Assembly: GCF_027533625.1 (NCBI RefSeq)
Contig: NZ_JAQAGZ010000003.1
Coordinates: 248,001 to 312,000, forward strand
Length of the DNA: 64,000 bases
Origin: Paenibacillus gyeongsangnamensis
GTDB lineage: Bacteria > Bacillota > Bacilli > Paenibacillales > NBRC-103111
Reading direction: 5' to 3'
Shown here: piece by piece, positions 43,757 to 53,737 of the stretch
Layout of the letters: every line of letters begins with the position of its first letter
How positions within the stretch are numbered: the stretch's first letter is position 1
Made by a program: the position numbers and the translations under genes
Notes under the pieces: generated by a model
The model's database searches: none
The model's input: only the letters and a program-made list of their open reading frames with translations
Told to the model about the DNA's origin: nothing

Positions 43757-43796
43757 AACTTAGGTTAGAATGATAAATTCTATCCTAAGTTTTTTG
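43757..43796. terminator. Bidirectional terminator between DUF2935 and araC
   Basis: Stem AACTTAGGTTAGAAT / ATTCTATCCTAAGTT (one mismatch), with A-run on left and T-run on right. Confidence 0.85.
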
Positions 43797-43799
43797 TAT

Positions 43800-44711
43800 T
43801 TATTGAGGAAATTTTTGAACCGGATGGTGCTTCGGTTTGAATTCGGTCGGCGACTGGCCAGTCCAACGCCGGAACTGCCGGGAGAAATGGCTCGCGGAAT
43901 GAAAGCCGAGCTTCTCCGCAATATCCGCCATCGGCAAGTTTGTCGTGACGAGCAGCTATTTGGCCAGGTTCAGCTTTTGCCGGCTGACATACTGCCTCGG
44001 AGAAAGTCCGTACACTTTGGAAAAGAGCTTGCTGCATTGGCTGCGGCTCAGGTTCAGTTCTTTGGCGACGCTGGCAACGGAGGCTTCCTCGCATAGATCC
44101 ATTGACAGCTTCTCTTCAATGGCGTGGGCGACATCGGCGGCGAAAAGCGAGGCTTCTTTGCCGGGCGGCGGCGTTGTTGGGCTTGGCGCCGCGTCGTTGC
44201 GCAGCAGCTCGAGCACGTCGTGCACGATGAGCAGCGTATATGACTGCAGCAGCAGCTTATCCTCGAAGCGCAGAAGGGGCTGCTCCGATAGAGCGGACCC
44301 TTCCTCCGTCCGGTTGCGCTGCATAATCGCTTCGAGCTCGCCGACATAGAAACGCAGCTTGCTTTGTTCCGCTTCCTGACGTAGGATGTGTCGATAAGGA
44401 GCAGCGGAAAGCAAACTGCGAATTTCGGCGTCGTCCAGATCGAAATGCACGTTAAAGTAACCGTAATGCATGCCGGCAACATTCGAGGACTGGTGCCGCA
44501 CGCCGGCTTTGATCAAAAGCCAGTCGCCTTCGCGAATCGTCATCGATTCGCGGTTCATTTCTTGCACGACTTCGCCTTCCGAGCAGTATAGCAGTTCAAA
44601 CAGATGGTGATGATGTCTCGGATAATGCCACCCCGGGGGCTGTAAACCGAAATGGCAGCCGACGACCTGCAGCGTGTTCACAACGTTGGGGTAACGATAC
44701 AAATCATCCAT
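43800..44711 (-). pseudogene. AraC family regulator interrupted by an in-frame TAG
   Basis: The open part (43956-44711, 251 residues) encodes a cupin sensor (GWHYPRHHHHLFELLYCSEG) and the first helix-turn-helix (LNLSRSQCSKLFSKVYGLSP). After AKLNLAK-type residues a TAG at 43956-43958 stops it, yet the same frame continues without error to 43800 as LLVTTNLPMADIAEKLGFHS and FRRWTGQSPTEFK, which is the second AraC helix-turn-helix. The original codon was probably CAG (Q). The truncated protein lacks half its DNA-binding domain. Divergent from the GH35 gene it probably regulated. Confidence 0.85.
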
Positions 44712-44729
44712 AGGCTGCTCCTTTGTTCG

Positions 44730-44833
44730 TTGATAAGAATTTATAAGTTTTTCGTGGGCTTATAGCTTCGCATCAACCTTGATAAACGCGCTGGTCCTTG
44801 TAAGACAAGGACGGCGTAGCCGTTTATCCTGGT
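44730..44833 (+). repeat. Dispersed structured repeat, copy R3
   Basis: Same family as R1/R2, with 3' arm of the R3-R6 type (GGACGGCGTAGCCG). Hairpin 1 is TATAAGTTT / GGGCTTATA with three G-T positions. Lies in the divergent araC/GH35 region. Confidence 0.87.
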
Positions 44834-44884
44834 TCGGTGATTGGATCTTCATCATATCACCGAATCGGCACATTTGGTATAGAA

Positions 44885-44910
44885 AATGCTCATTTTGGGG
44901 ATTGAGCAAT
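44885..44910. promoter_or_regulatory. Inverted repeat in araC/GH35 intergenic region
   Basis: AATGCTCAT...ATTGAGCAAT: TGCTCA (44887-44892) and TGAGCA (44903-44908) flank TTTTGGGGAT. It sits 60 bases before the GH35 start and may be the regulator's target. Confidence 0.45.
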
Positions 44911-44969
44911 AGGTATATTTTCAGCGATGATGGCTGTAGTGAACAAATCCATGTACCGGAGGGGTCATC

Positions 44970-46739
44970 GTGGCTATTTTAGAAGCGAAAGACAAACAAT
45001 TTCTATTGGATGGGAATGGCTTGCAAATCATTTCCGGAGCTATTCATTATTTTCGTATCGTACCCGAATACTGGGAGGATCGTTTGCTCAAGCTTAAAGC
45101 TTGCGGATTTAATACGGTGGAAACGTATATTCCTTGGAATTTGCACGAGCCCCGGGAAAACGTTTTTCATTTTGACGGATTTGCCGATGTGGAACGTTTT
45201 ATCCGGATTGCCGGAGATTTGGGTCTGTATGTCATCGTGAGGCCGAGCCCGTACATTTGCGCGGAATGGGAATTTGGCGGGCTACCGGCATGGCTGTTGC
45301 AATATCCCGAGATGCGGCTTCGCTGCATGGATCCGGCTTTTTTAACGAAGGTCGACCGTTATTACGATACGCTGATCCCGCGCCTGACTCCTCTGTTAAG
45401 CACAAACGGGGGACCGATCCTTGCGATGCAAATTGAAAACGAGTACGGCAGCTACGGCAACGACACCGCTTACTTAACGTATTTGCGCGATGGACTTGTG
45501 AGGCGCGGCGTAGACGTATTGTTGTTTACTTCCGATGGCCCGGAAGACGGCATGCTGCAAGGCGGAACCCTCCCCGGAACACTTGCCACCGTTAACTTCG
45601 GATCTAAGCCGGAGGAAGCTTTTGATAAGTTTCGCCAGTATCGTTCCGAAGAACCGCTGGTCTGTATGGAATACTGGAACGGATGGTTCGATCATTGGTT
45701 GAAGCCTCACCATACGCGAGATGCGGGCGATGTCGCCGATGTGTTCGATCGCATGCTGCGCGCGGGAGCTTCGGTCAATTTCTATATGTTCCATGGCGGA
45801 ACCAACTTCGGCTTCTATAACGGCGCGAATTTTCAAGAGAGGTATGAAGCGACGATCACCAGCTATGACTACGATTCGCCGTTGTCCGAATGCGGGGACA
45901 TAACGGAGAAATATAAAGCCGTTCGCAGCGTCATTGCCGATTATTTTGGGATCCTAGTCGAAGACTTCCCTGAATGGCCGGCACCCATCGCAAAGAAAAG
46001 GTACGGCCGCATTGCCTTAACGGAAAAGGCGGATTTGCTCGAACGCTTGCCGCTTCTGTCCGAGCCTGTAAAGCGCGTTGCTCCGGAGCCTATGGAGAAA
46101 CTCGGTCAAGATTACGGCTTCATCGTCTATTCGACGCACGTCTCCGGACCGCGCACCGGTGAAAAGCTCCAGCTTCAAGAAGTGCACGACCGGGCGCAAG
46201 TTTTCCTTGACGGCGTCTATCAAGGCACGGTAGAACGTTGGGATTCGCGGCCGCTTCCGCTGGACATTCCAGCCGGAGGCGCCAAGCTGGACATTCTGGT
46301 GGAGAATATGGGACGTGTCAACTACGGCCCGAAACTGAAGGATTATAAAGGCATTACAGAGGGGGTAAGACTGAATAATCAGTTCTTGTTTGATTGGACG
46401 ATATATCCGCTCCCGTTGGATAACACGGCATCGATTCCGTTTGGTTCCGCTCCTAAAGAAAATGATGGAAATGAAGTTAATGACCGCCCTGCTTTCTATA
46501 GAGGTGAATTTACAGTGAAAGAGAAAGGCGATACGTTCGTCCGATTGGACGGCTGGTCGAAGGGCGTGGTCTGGATCAACGGCTTCAACTTAGGCCGTTA
46601 CTGGGAAAAAGGACCGCAGCGAACGTTGTATTTGCCGGCTCCTTTACTTCGCGAAGGCAGCAATGAAATCATTGTGCTCGAATTGCATCATACGGAGAAG
46701 GCGGTAATCGAACTTACAGATACGTCGGATTTGGGCTGA
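44970..46739 (+). CDS. Beta-galactosidase, glycoside hydrolase family 35
   Basis: 589 residues. TIM barrel (residues 1-325) with the GH35 signature GGPILAMQIENEYGSYG (acid/base Glu) and nucleophile region VCMEYWNGWFDHW, then beta-sandwich domains to the C-terminus (LDIPAGGAKLDILVENMGRV, GWSKGVVWINGFNLGRYWE). No signal peptide, so intracellular. GTG at 44970 with GGAGG. It looks intact although its divergent AraC partner is truncated. Confidence 0.93.
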   Translation: MAILEAKDKQFLLDGNGLQIISGAIHYFRIVPEYWEDRLLKLKACGFNTVETYIPWNLHEPRENVFHFDGFADVERFIRIAGDLGLYVIVRPSPYICAEWEFGGLPAWLLQYPEMRLRCMDPAFLTKVDRYYDTLIPRLTPLLSTNGGPILAMQIENEYGSYGNDTAYLTYLRDGLVRRGVDVLLFTSDGPEDGMLQGGTLPGTLATVNFGSKPEEAFDKFRQYRSEEPLVCMEYWNGWFDHWLKPHHTRDAGDVADVFDRMLRAGASVNFYMFHGGTNFGFYNGANFQERYEATITSYDYDSPLSECGDITEKYKAVRSVIADYFGILVEDFPEWPAPIAKKRYGRIALTEKADLLERLPLLSEPVKRVAPEPMEKLGQDYGFIVYSTHVSGPRTGEKLQLQEVHDRAQVFLDGVYQGTVERWDSRPLPLDIPAGGAKLDILVENMGRVNYGPKLKDYKGITEGVRLNNQFLFDWTIYPLPLDNTASIPFGSAPKENDGNEVNDRPAFYRGEFTVKEKGDTFVRLDGWSKGVVWINGFNLGRYWEKGPQRTLYLPAPLLREGSNEIIVLELHHTEKAVIELTDTSDLG

Positions 46740-47113
46740 TTTGAGAACCGCATCGTTTATCGGCAAAGCCTTAGGCTCGAATGTTGAATTCGACCTAAGG
46801 TTTTTTGTCAGTTGATAAGACTTTATAAGTTTTCGAAGGCTTATAGCTTCGCATCAACCTTGATAAACGCGCTGGTCCTTGTAAGACAAGGACGGCGTAG
46901 CCGTTTATCTTGGTATGTATAGCGATGTCGAGACCAATATCCAACTGCCCGCAATATTTCTGTTGGAAATGTCAGGTAACCTGATTACAATGAAAATTAG
47001 ACAAGCGAGAGAATGAGGAATTGTGAAATCGGTTTCAGTCGTGTACGGGGGTGTGGGTTCCTATTTGTGCCGAGTTTAAGGATGCCGGACAGGCAATCCG
47101 TCAAGGAGGAGCT
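46740..47113 (+). promoter_or_regulatory. Intergenic region with terminator, repeat R4 and a cre-like site
   Basis: Holds a terminator (46769-46807: CCTTAGG / CCTAAGG with TCGA inner pairing then T-run), repeat R4, and TGAAATCGGTTTCA (47024-47037), which fits the CcpA cre consensus TGWAANCGNTNWCA. The last lies 77 bases before the beta-helix gene start and suggests catabolite control. Confidence 0.6.
46812..46914 (+). repeat. Dispersed structured repeat, copy R4
   Basis: Same family; TTGATAAGACTTTATAAG to CCGTTTATCTTGGT, with single substitutions relative to R3. Between the GH35 terminator and the beta-helix gene. Confidence 0.87.
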
Positions 47114-49207
47114 ATGAAACGGAAACGAAACGTTTATGGAAAGTATCTTTATTTATCCTTGGCGTTGATCCTGGCGCTTGCCTTGATCACCAGCTGTGAG
47201 TCGGGGCCGGACGGGAGGAAGGAGAAGGAGGTTGCAGCCAAACCGGCTGCGGCAACGCCATCCTCGGCGGGTGCCGGCGGCAGCGGGACGCCGCTTAAGC
47301 CGCTGAGCGGAGACGTCCTGTCCTTGACGGTCGAGCACCCGAAAATGAAAGCGGTTATTGGAGAACCCGCTATCCTGTCGCCGGGAGACGATTACCCGAG
47401 GATCAAGCTTAAACCGAAGGCTGAAGGGCATGGTTTCGGGAGCTGTTCTCTATGAAGACGGCAGTACGGCAGCGAAAATTCGGCCAAAAAAGCAGCTTCC
47501 GCTGAGGAAGTATCGCTGGAATTCCCCGGAAAGCCGCAGAAGCCGGGGCGATTTGACATCCGGCTAACCCTAGCCGTACCGGGCTATGCGGAGATGACGG
47601 ACCATATTGCATTTACGGTTATGACACCGGAGCAGATGAGCAAGAATCCGGCGCAGGCCGTCTATCTCGATGACAAAGGCATGCTGAGGTATGTTCCGGA
47701 CTACCGGGGCAACACCATTCCGGATTTCTCCAATGCGGGCTATATGGGCGGGGGCGTCAAGCTTCCGGAAGTACAGGTGAAGGTGACCGTGGAGCCGGGA
47801 GAAGGCGATGATACGGCCCGGATTCAAGCCGCCATCGATCAAGTCTCTAAGCTGAACGCGGATCAAGTCGGCCTTCGGGGAGCCGTGCTTTTGAAAGCGG
47901 GTGTCTACCGAATTGCCGGCTCGATTAAGATCAGCAGCAGCGGCGTCGTACTGCGCGGGGAAGGGCAAGGCGAAGACGGTACGGTGCTGATCGCCACCGG
48001 AACGTCCAAGAGGGCGCTTGTTCAGGTAGCTGGGAGCTCGGGCGCCAAGCAGCAAGCCTCCGACTCCCCTAGAACGATAACGGATGCGTACATGCCGGTG
48101 GGAGCCCGAAGCTTTCATGTGCAATCGGTTCAGGGGCTGAAGGAAGGGGACACAGTGCTTGTTCGAAAAATCAGCAACAAGGACTTTATCTCCTTTATTA
48201 AAATGGACCGGATCACCCCAAGGCCGGACAAACCGAGCGAAACGAAAATGTGGGAGCCGTTCAATCTCGATTTTGACCGGGTCATTACCAAGATTGAAGG
48301 CAATGAAATCACGGTCGATGCCCCGCTGACGGATGCGATCGACACCCATTGGGGCGGCGGGACCGTTATTAAATCATCGGATGCGGGGAGAATCGAAAAG
48401 GTCGGGATCGAAAACCTTCGCGGAGATACGAAGTATAACCCGAACGTTAAGAAAACCGGTAAGGGGAAGCCGTATCTTGCCGACGAGAATCATGCGAGTC
48501 ATTTCATCACGTTGAACAATGTGAAGAATTCCTGGGTTAAAGACATTACGGCGGTACACTTCGCGATATACGCCGTCAGCATCGGCAAAGGCGCGAAATG
48601 GAATACGGTTCAGGATTCCAGAAATCTCGACATGATCAGCGTGCTGACCGGAGGCTTGAGATATCCATTTAACGTGGAAGGAGAGCTCAACCTGGTCCAG
48701 CGCGTATATTCCGAGACCGCCCGGCACGCCTTCGTTTTAGGATCGCAGGTAAAAGGGCCGAACGTGTTCCTGCAGGACGTCTCCGTTCAAAACCATGCCA
48801 CGAGCGAGCCGCATCACCGTTGGTCCGTCGGAGGCCTGTTCGACAACGTGAGCGCGCCGATCGCCGTTCAGGACCGGCAGCATTACGGTACCGGACACGG
48901 CTGGGCGGGCGCGAATTATGTGCTGTGGAATACGAGCGGACAGGTCATCGCTCAGAAGCCGCCTACGGCGTCTACCTGGGTCATAGGTCATGTCGGTACC
49001 CGGAGCAAAGGGGCCTTCGAACCAAGGGATCCCGCGTTCTTTGCTTCCTTCGGCAAGCATGTGGAGCCGAGAAGCTTGTACCTGAAGCAGCTTGAGGATC
49101 GGCTTGGCCTCAAGGCGCTGGAAGCGATGGGATCGTACACATTCCACGATGTTTTGGATGATAGTGCACAAGACATCATGAGCGGAGATGACGGCAGCGA
49201 CAGTTGA
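47114..49207 (+). pseudogene. Lipoprotein with beta-helix (pectate-lyase-like) domain, two frameshifts
   Basis: N-terminus 47114 (SD AGGAGG) encodes a lipoprotein signal peptide (ALILALALITSC lipobox), then linker residues, until the frame leaves at GGG (47426-47428) and a TGA stops it at 47453-47455. Between about 47429 and 47475 the right reading is a different frame (GMVSGAVLYEDGSTAA); after AAAA (47475-47478) the original frame resumes and runs open to 49207. The rest is a right-handed beta-helix domain: YRIAGSIKISSSGVVLRGEG, FDRVITKIEGNEITVDAPL and WVKDITAVHFAIYAVSIGK. Removing one G and adding one A would give one open gene. The helix is typical of polysaccharide lyases; substrate unknown. 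Confidence 0.8.
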
Positions 49208-50155
49208 CAGGCTAAGCCATAGCCTCAGATCCGATTCGGACCGCTCTATGATATATAAATATCATTGTATCTTTTAGGCAAGGAGAGGGGCTGTGTGCTA
49301 CCCAATGTGGGATCGAAATGTTTTATACCGGACGCCGCAGACGACGCCTGCGGAAACCTACGGAGAAGCTAATGTGGAAGCGGTTTATTTGGAAGGACCC
49401 TCATACCGGGGGAAACCGACGAAAATCTATGCCTATTATGCCGTGTCGAAAGTGGACGGGGATGAGCGAGTCCCCGGAATCGTGCTGGTGCACGGGGGCG
49501 GGGGGACGGCGTTTGCCGAATGGGTCCGCATCTGGTCTGCGCGCGGATATGCGGCGATCGCCGTCGATCTGGAAGGACAACTGCCGCTTCCCAAAACGGA
49601 ACAGGGCAGGCCGAGGCACGATTGGGCCGGACCGCAGCGGAAAGGGGAGTTCGCCGATTACGGGCTGCCGCTCAAGGAACAGTGGATGTACCACGCCGTC
49701 TCGGCCGTGATGCTGGCGAATTCGTTCCTCCGATCGATTGAGCGGGTCGACCCATCACGGATTGGACTTCACGGCATTTCCTGGGGAGGCATTGTCACCG
49801 GAATCGTATCCGGAACGGATGACCGGTTCGCCTTTGCCGTGCCTGTGTAAGGCTGCGGTTATTTGTTCGAGGCTGCAAATCAGTACGGCGATGCTTTCAA
49901 GCGTATGGGACCGGAGGACGCGGAACGCATTCGCGCGAACTGGGAACCATCGAGCCATTTACCCAAGGCTGAGGTGCCTATTTTGTGGGTGAATTCGACG
50001 GAGGACGCTCATTTTGACCTCAACATCTTCACCAAATCGTACCGGAGCACGGCAGGGGCTGCCGCACTGTGCATTCATCCCGGCATGCGGCATTCCCATG
50101 CGCACGGCTGGGCTCCGCGGGAGATTTATACGTTTGCAGACAGTATCGCTCAAGG

Positions 50156-51892
50156 GAGACCTCCGAAAAAGTGGGGTCCAGTTCTCGGAAATCACCAATT
50201 AATGGTATTTCTACGTCTAGATTCCCAAAACTAGGGTCCAATTCCTAGAGATTTATTGTTTTTTTCTCAGAAAATGGTCACGAGGGCAGACTTATCCCGT
50301 TGTCGTTTTTTAGTGATTAGCTTACTCATTCGTTTTATATTTGCTGCCATTGTACTGAGAAGTGAGTGGATCCATGTACGTTCCAAACCACGATACCTAC
50401 TGCGTCGAAGTCCATGATTTCTCACCTTATCCGCATGTCGTCTTTCAATAAGCCAACGATTTTTGCTGGCTTCTTTGTAAGCTTCTGTTCGGTAGTGCTC
50501 ACGTCCTTTTTCAAGCTCATGAAAGTATTCGCTGATGTAAACATATCTTAATGTCTTACTAGTCGTACATTGACTTCGAAGAGGACAATCTATACATTGG
50601 GATTTCGTGAAGGCAAAATCATAACCAGGGCGGCCTTGTTTTTCCTTATATCGGGTAGAAATCTTACCGGCAGGACAGGTAACAACCATACTCTCTTTAT
50701 CAAACTGAAATTTCTCCGGGCCGAATAGACCTTGTGGGTTGGAACTTTTCATTACACTAATGTTGCCAGTGATTTGATTTTCATTTAGAAAACGCAGATT
50801 TTTTCCAAACCAATAGCCTTTGTCTGCCGATACTTCAGCAGGTTTGATACCATGATTCTCTTTGAATTGATTGACGAGATTCATAAGCTGATCTCCATCC
50901 TCGGCATTGGCTGGTGTGACTTTAACGGCTGTAATAATTTCGCTTTTCTCGTCCATCATGATGTGGTCTTTGTAACCTTGAATTTTACGCATGTCCGATT
51001 TATGACCTGTTCTGGCCTCTGGATCGACGACACTAATAAGACGATCCTTCGCATCCTCGTGGCGATCGGCAATGACTTTTTCCAACATAGCCAAAGCCGA
51101 TTCGTTAGATTGATCTACAGAGAGTATTTGTTTTGCTTCAGTGACGAGTTCGTTGGACAACTCTAACACAAACGGAAGTTTTTCATCCCTTGTTTTTCCT
51201 CGGAGCTCAACCCATAGCTTCTCCATCTTTAGTTGAAATTGCTCTGCTTTCGTAGGGTCTTTAATTTGCAACTCCCGAACTACTCTTTCAAAAGCTTGAC
51301 GAACAAGCGATAGCCAAGTAGGAATAGCTACATCCGCAATGATGTGGGTTGAATCGATAATGGCTCTTATCGGTTTCGATTCGATCAAGCCGTATTCAAG
51401 ACATTGATCAATTAAGCGTTGAAAAATCTCTTTGAATTTATCCAGACCTACACGATTCACTCGAAAATAACTAATGGTCGAATCGTCCGGCACCTCATCA
51501 TCGATGTTCAGCCCTAAAAACCAACGGTATGCTAAATTAACTCGAATATGTTCAATGACCTGCACATCTGACAACTCGTAAAGATATTCCAGAAGGCAAA
51601 TTTTAAACATGAACTCCGGCTCTTCTGCGGGGCGTCCTCGTTCCGATGAATACCGATCTGCAAGCATGGGTCGGATAAATGAGAGGTCGACAGTATTAGC
51701 AATCTTTCGGAGTAGATGATCTTGGGGTACGGTCTTCTCGTAGTAATATTGGTCAAATCCAGATATTTGCTTGGAAATGTCTTTACGAAGCATCCCCATC
51801 TCCCCTTTAATAGTGTATCTATATTTTACCACATTACCACGTTAATTTGTTGAAATACACTTATGTTTTTGGGGTGTTTTTTCGGAGGTCTC
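50156..51892 (-). mobile_element. IS1182-like insertion sequence
   Basis: 1737 bp. Terminal inverted repeats are perfect over 15 bases, GAGACCTCCGAAAAA at the left and its complement at the right (51878-51892). It is flanked by the direct repeat CAAGG (50151-50155 and 51893-51897), which fits a 5-bp target duplication. It carries one transposase gene on the minus strand and sits inside the esterase pseudogene. Confidence 0.88.
50267..51793 (-). CDS. Transposase, IS1182 family
   Basis: About 508 residues with a DDE-type catalytic core: the first Asp in AIIDSTHIIADVAIPT, second in EVSADKGYWFGKNL, and Glu in NRWLIERRHADKVRNHG. The N-terminal region (YYYEKTVPQDHLLRKIANTV) and a CxxC cluster (CIDCPLRSQC) match IS1182-type transposases. 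ATG at 51793 (AAAGGGGAG site) is preferred to the frame start at 51832. It appears full length. Confidence 0.9.
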   Translation of the reverse strand: MLRKDISKQISGFDQYYYEKTVPQDHLLRKIANTVDLSFIRPMLADRYSSERGRPAEEPEFMFKICLLEYLYELSDVQVIEHIRVNLAYRWFLGLNIDDEVPDDSTISYFRVNRVGLDKFKEIFQRLIDQCLEYGLIESKPIRAIIDSTHIIADVAIPTWLSLVRQAFERVVRELQIKDPTKAEQFQLKMEKLWVELRGKTRDEKLPFVLELSNELVTEAKQILSVDQSNESALAMLEKVIADRHEDAKDRLISVVDPEARTGHKSDMRKIQGYKDHIMMDEKSEIITAVKVTPANAEDGDQLMNLVNQFKENHGIKPAEVSADKGYWFGKNLRFLNENQITGNISVMKSSNPQGLFGPEKFQFDKESMVVTCPAGKISTRYKEKQGRPGYDFAFTKSQCIDCPLRSQCTTSKTLRYVYISEYFHELEKGREHYRTEAYKEASKNRWLIERRHADKVRNHGLRRSRYRGLERTWIHSLLSTMAANIKRMSKLITKKRQRDKSALVTIF

Positions 51893-52430
51893 CAAGGAGG
51901 AGTACCGCTGCTGCAAGCCGGGGAGCTTGTGTATGCAGGCTCGTCGGTCAGCTGCAGATGGGAAGGAGTCCGAGAGGTGGAGCGGGCGGAGCTGTGGTGG
52001 ACCAACGGACGGTCCGGCCTGACGGCCGGCTGGCGGATGGAGCCTGCCGAAGTAAGCCGGGAGGAGCGGAGGGCATCGGTAGAGCTTCCTTCCGAAGCGG
52101 CTGCTTGCTTTCTTAATCTGATCGACGATCAGGGCTGCGTTGTTACGTCGGTAGGAGCCTCCATTTACAGTCCGTTGACCAGCAGGCCGCGATCGTAAAA
52201 TCGGATAAAACACGGCGGCTTCACCGTCTTTTTAACGGAGGAACTGTATTCCCGATTATGGAACATATATTAACTAACCAATACCGGCCGAAGCGGCCAT
52301 CCGCGCGGGTTCCAAGGATTTCGCTTTAAAGGCATTGGAATAAGGAGGATTTAACGATATAATAGAGGGCAGGGAATTATCATTCCAAGAAAAACTTTCA
52401 CTCTCAAGAAAATGACAAGGAGTAATCAGA

Positions 52431-53363
52431 ATGACTAAAACACTTATTTTCGGGCATAAAAACCCGGACACGGACACGATCTGTTCTGCCGTCGCTTACG
52501 CCGATCTGAAGAGTAAGCTGGGCTTCGAGGTTGAAGCTGTCCGCCTCGGCGCCGTAAGCGGAGAAACGCAATTCGCATTGGATCGCTTCAAGGCGGCGGC
52601 GCCGCGGCTTGTGGAGAATGTAGCCGATGAAGCGACCGAGGTCATTCTGGTCGACCACAACGAGCGCCAGCAAAGCGCGAACGACATCGATAAAGTGCGC
52701 GTGATGGAAGTTATCGACCATCACCGGATCGCGAATTTCGAAACCAGCCACCCGCTGTATTACCGCGCCGAGCCGGTAGGCTGCACAGCGACGATTTTAA
52801 ATAAAATGTACAAAGAAAACGGCGTAGCCATCGAGCCGAGCATTGCCGGTCTGATGCTGTCCGCCATCATCTCCGACACGCTGCTGCTGAAATCGCCTAC
52901 GTGCACGGAGCAGGACGTGGCCGCGGCCCGCGAGCTCGCCGAGATCGCCGGCGTGAATCTGGAGAGCTACGGATTGGACATGCTCAAAGCCGGAGCCGAC
53001 CTGAGCGACAAAACGATCGCACAGCTCATTTCTCTTGACGCGAAGGAATTCTCCATGGGCAGCGCCAAAGTGGAAATCGCGCAAGTAAACGCGGTGGATC
53101 CTAACGACATTCTGTCCAAACAAGGCGAGCTGGAAGCGGCTCTTCAAGCGATTATCGACGAGAAAGGACTCGATCTGTTCGTCTTCGTCGTAACCGACAT
53201 CTTGAACAACGATTCCGTTGCTCTTGCCCTCGGGAAAGCGGCGGATGCGGTTGAGAAGGCGTACAACGTTACCCTTGAGAACAACAAGGCCGTGCTGAAA
53301 GGCGTCGTATCGCGCAAATCGCAAATCGTGCCTGTGCTGACGGACATTTTTAACAAGCAATAG
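52431..53363 (+). CDS. ppaC: Manganese-dependent inorganic pyrophosphatase (family II)
   Basis: 310 residues. DHH phosphoesterase fold: [20 protein letters not shown] (metal ligands), [12 protein letters not shown] (DHH), [18 protein letters not shown] and a C-terminal [10 protein letters not shown] (DHHA2 substrate-binding SRK motif). Hydrolyses pyrophosphate in the cytoplasm. ACAAGGAG site. Stand-alone gene. Confidence 0.96.
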   Translation: MTKTLIFGHKNPDTDTICSAVAYADLKSKLGFEVEAVRLGAVSGETQFALDRFKAAAPRLVENVADEATEVILVDHNERQQSANDIDKVRVMEVIDHHRIANFETSHPLYYRAEPVGCTATILNKMYKENGVAIEPSIAGLMLSAIISDTLLLKSPTCTEQDVAAARELAEIAGVNLESYGLDMLKAGADLSDKTIAQLISLDAKEFSMGSAKVEIAQVNAVDPNDILSKQGELEAALQAIIDEKGLDLFVFVVTDILNNDSVALALGKAADAVEKAYNVTLENNKAVLKGVVSRKSQIVPVLTDIFNKQ

Positions 53364-53431
53364 TCCCGCATAGCGGCAGCTCCCCCGGGAAACACTTCTA
53401 AAGTGGTCAAATTCCGGAAGGGAGGGTCAGC

Positions 53432-53527
53432 ATGTCCCGCAATAACGCGAACAATAACGGCAAGAGGTCTCAGCCGGGGAATAACCGAGATTCGGAAGTG
53501 CCCGGATCGAATAACTCGAAGAAATAG
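53432..53527 (+). CDS. Small Asn/Ser-rich peptide, SASP-like (31 aa)
   Basis: Asn, Ser, Lys and Arg-rich 31-residue peptide starting MSRNNANNNGKRSQPGNN, with an excellent GGAAGGGAGGG site. It resembles minor small acid-soluble spore peptides in size and composition, but no clear family match can be made by eye. Followed by a terminator. Confidence 0.55.
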   Translation: MSRNNANNNGKRSQPGNNRDSEVPGSNNSKK

Positions 53528-53531
53528 TACA

Positions 53532-53567
53532 AAGATCCTTTACCTTGGCTGCAAGGTAAAGGATCTT
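53532..53567 (+). terminator. Terminator after the small SASP-like gene
   Basis: Perfect 15-bp stem AAGATCCTTTACCTT / AAGGTAAAGGATCTT with a weak ATTT tail. Confidence 0.75.
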
Positions 53568-53573
53568 ATTTAG

Positions 53574-53676
53574 TTGATAAGAATTTATAAGTTTTTCGCA
53601 ACTTATAGCTTCGCATCAACCTTGATAAACGCGCTGGTCCTTGTAAGACAAGGATGGCGTAGCCGTTTATCCTGGA
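53574..53676 (+). repeat. Dispersed structured repeat, copy R5
   Basis: Same family. Hairpin 1 is TATAAGTT / AACTTATA; hairpin 2 contains GGAT where others have GGAC, turning one G-C pair into a G-T (G-U) pair. Between convergent genes. Confidence 0.86.
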
Positions 53677-53737
53677 TAAGCGAGCTCGGGCACAAGGCCG
53701 AGCTCGCTTCGTTGTATTGGCGGCACCAGCCCCAAGT

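Larger units (their letters stand above)
49293..52198 (+). pseudogene. Alpha/beta-hydrolase (acetylxylan esterase-like), stop codon plus IS insertion
   Basis: GTG start at 49293 with AAGGAGAGGG. The protein has a nucleophile elbow GLHGISWGG, an acid NSTEDAHF and a His in GMRHSHAHGW. At 49848-49850 a TAA interrupts the frame between FAFAVPV and GCGYLFEAANQ, where relatives have Tyr. The frame continues to 50155, where the IS element enters at codon SIAQ; it resumes at 51893 as QGGVPLLQAGELV and ends at 52198. Removing the IS and one CAAGG copy rejoins the frame exactly. Two independent lesions make it inactive. Confidence 0.86.

Noticed and set aside
47358-47567. Separate 69-residue gene on the plus strand
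   Set aside because: It is the middle segment of the beta-helix lipoprotein in the shifted frame.
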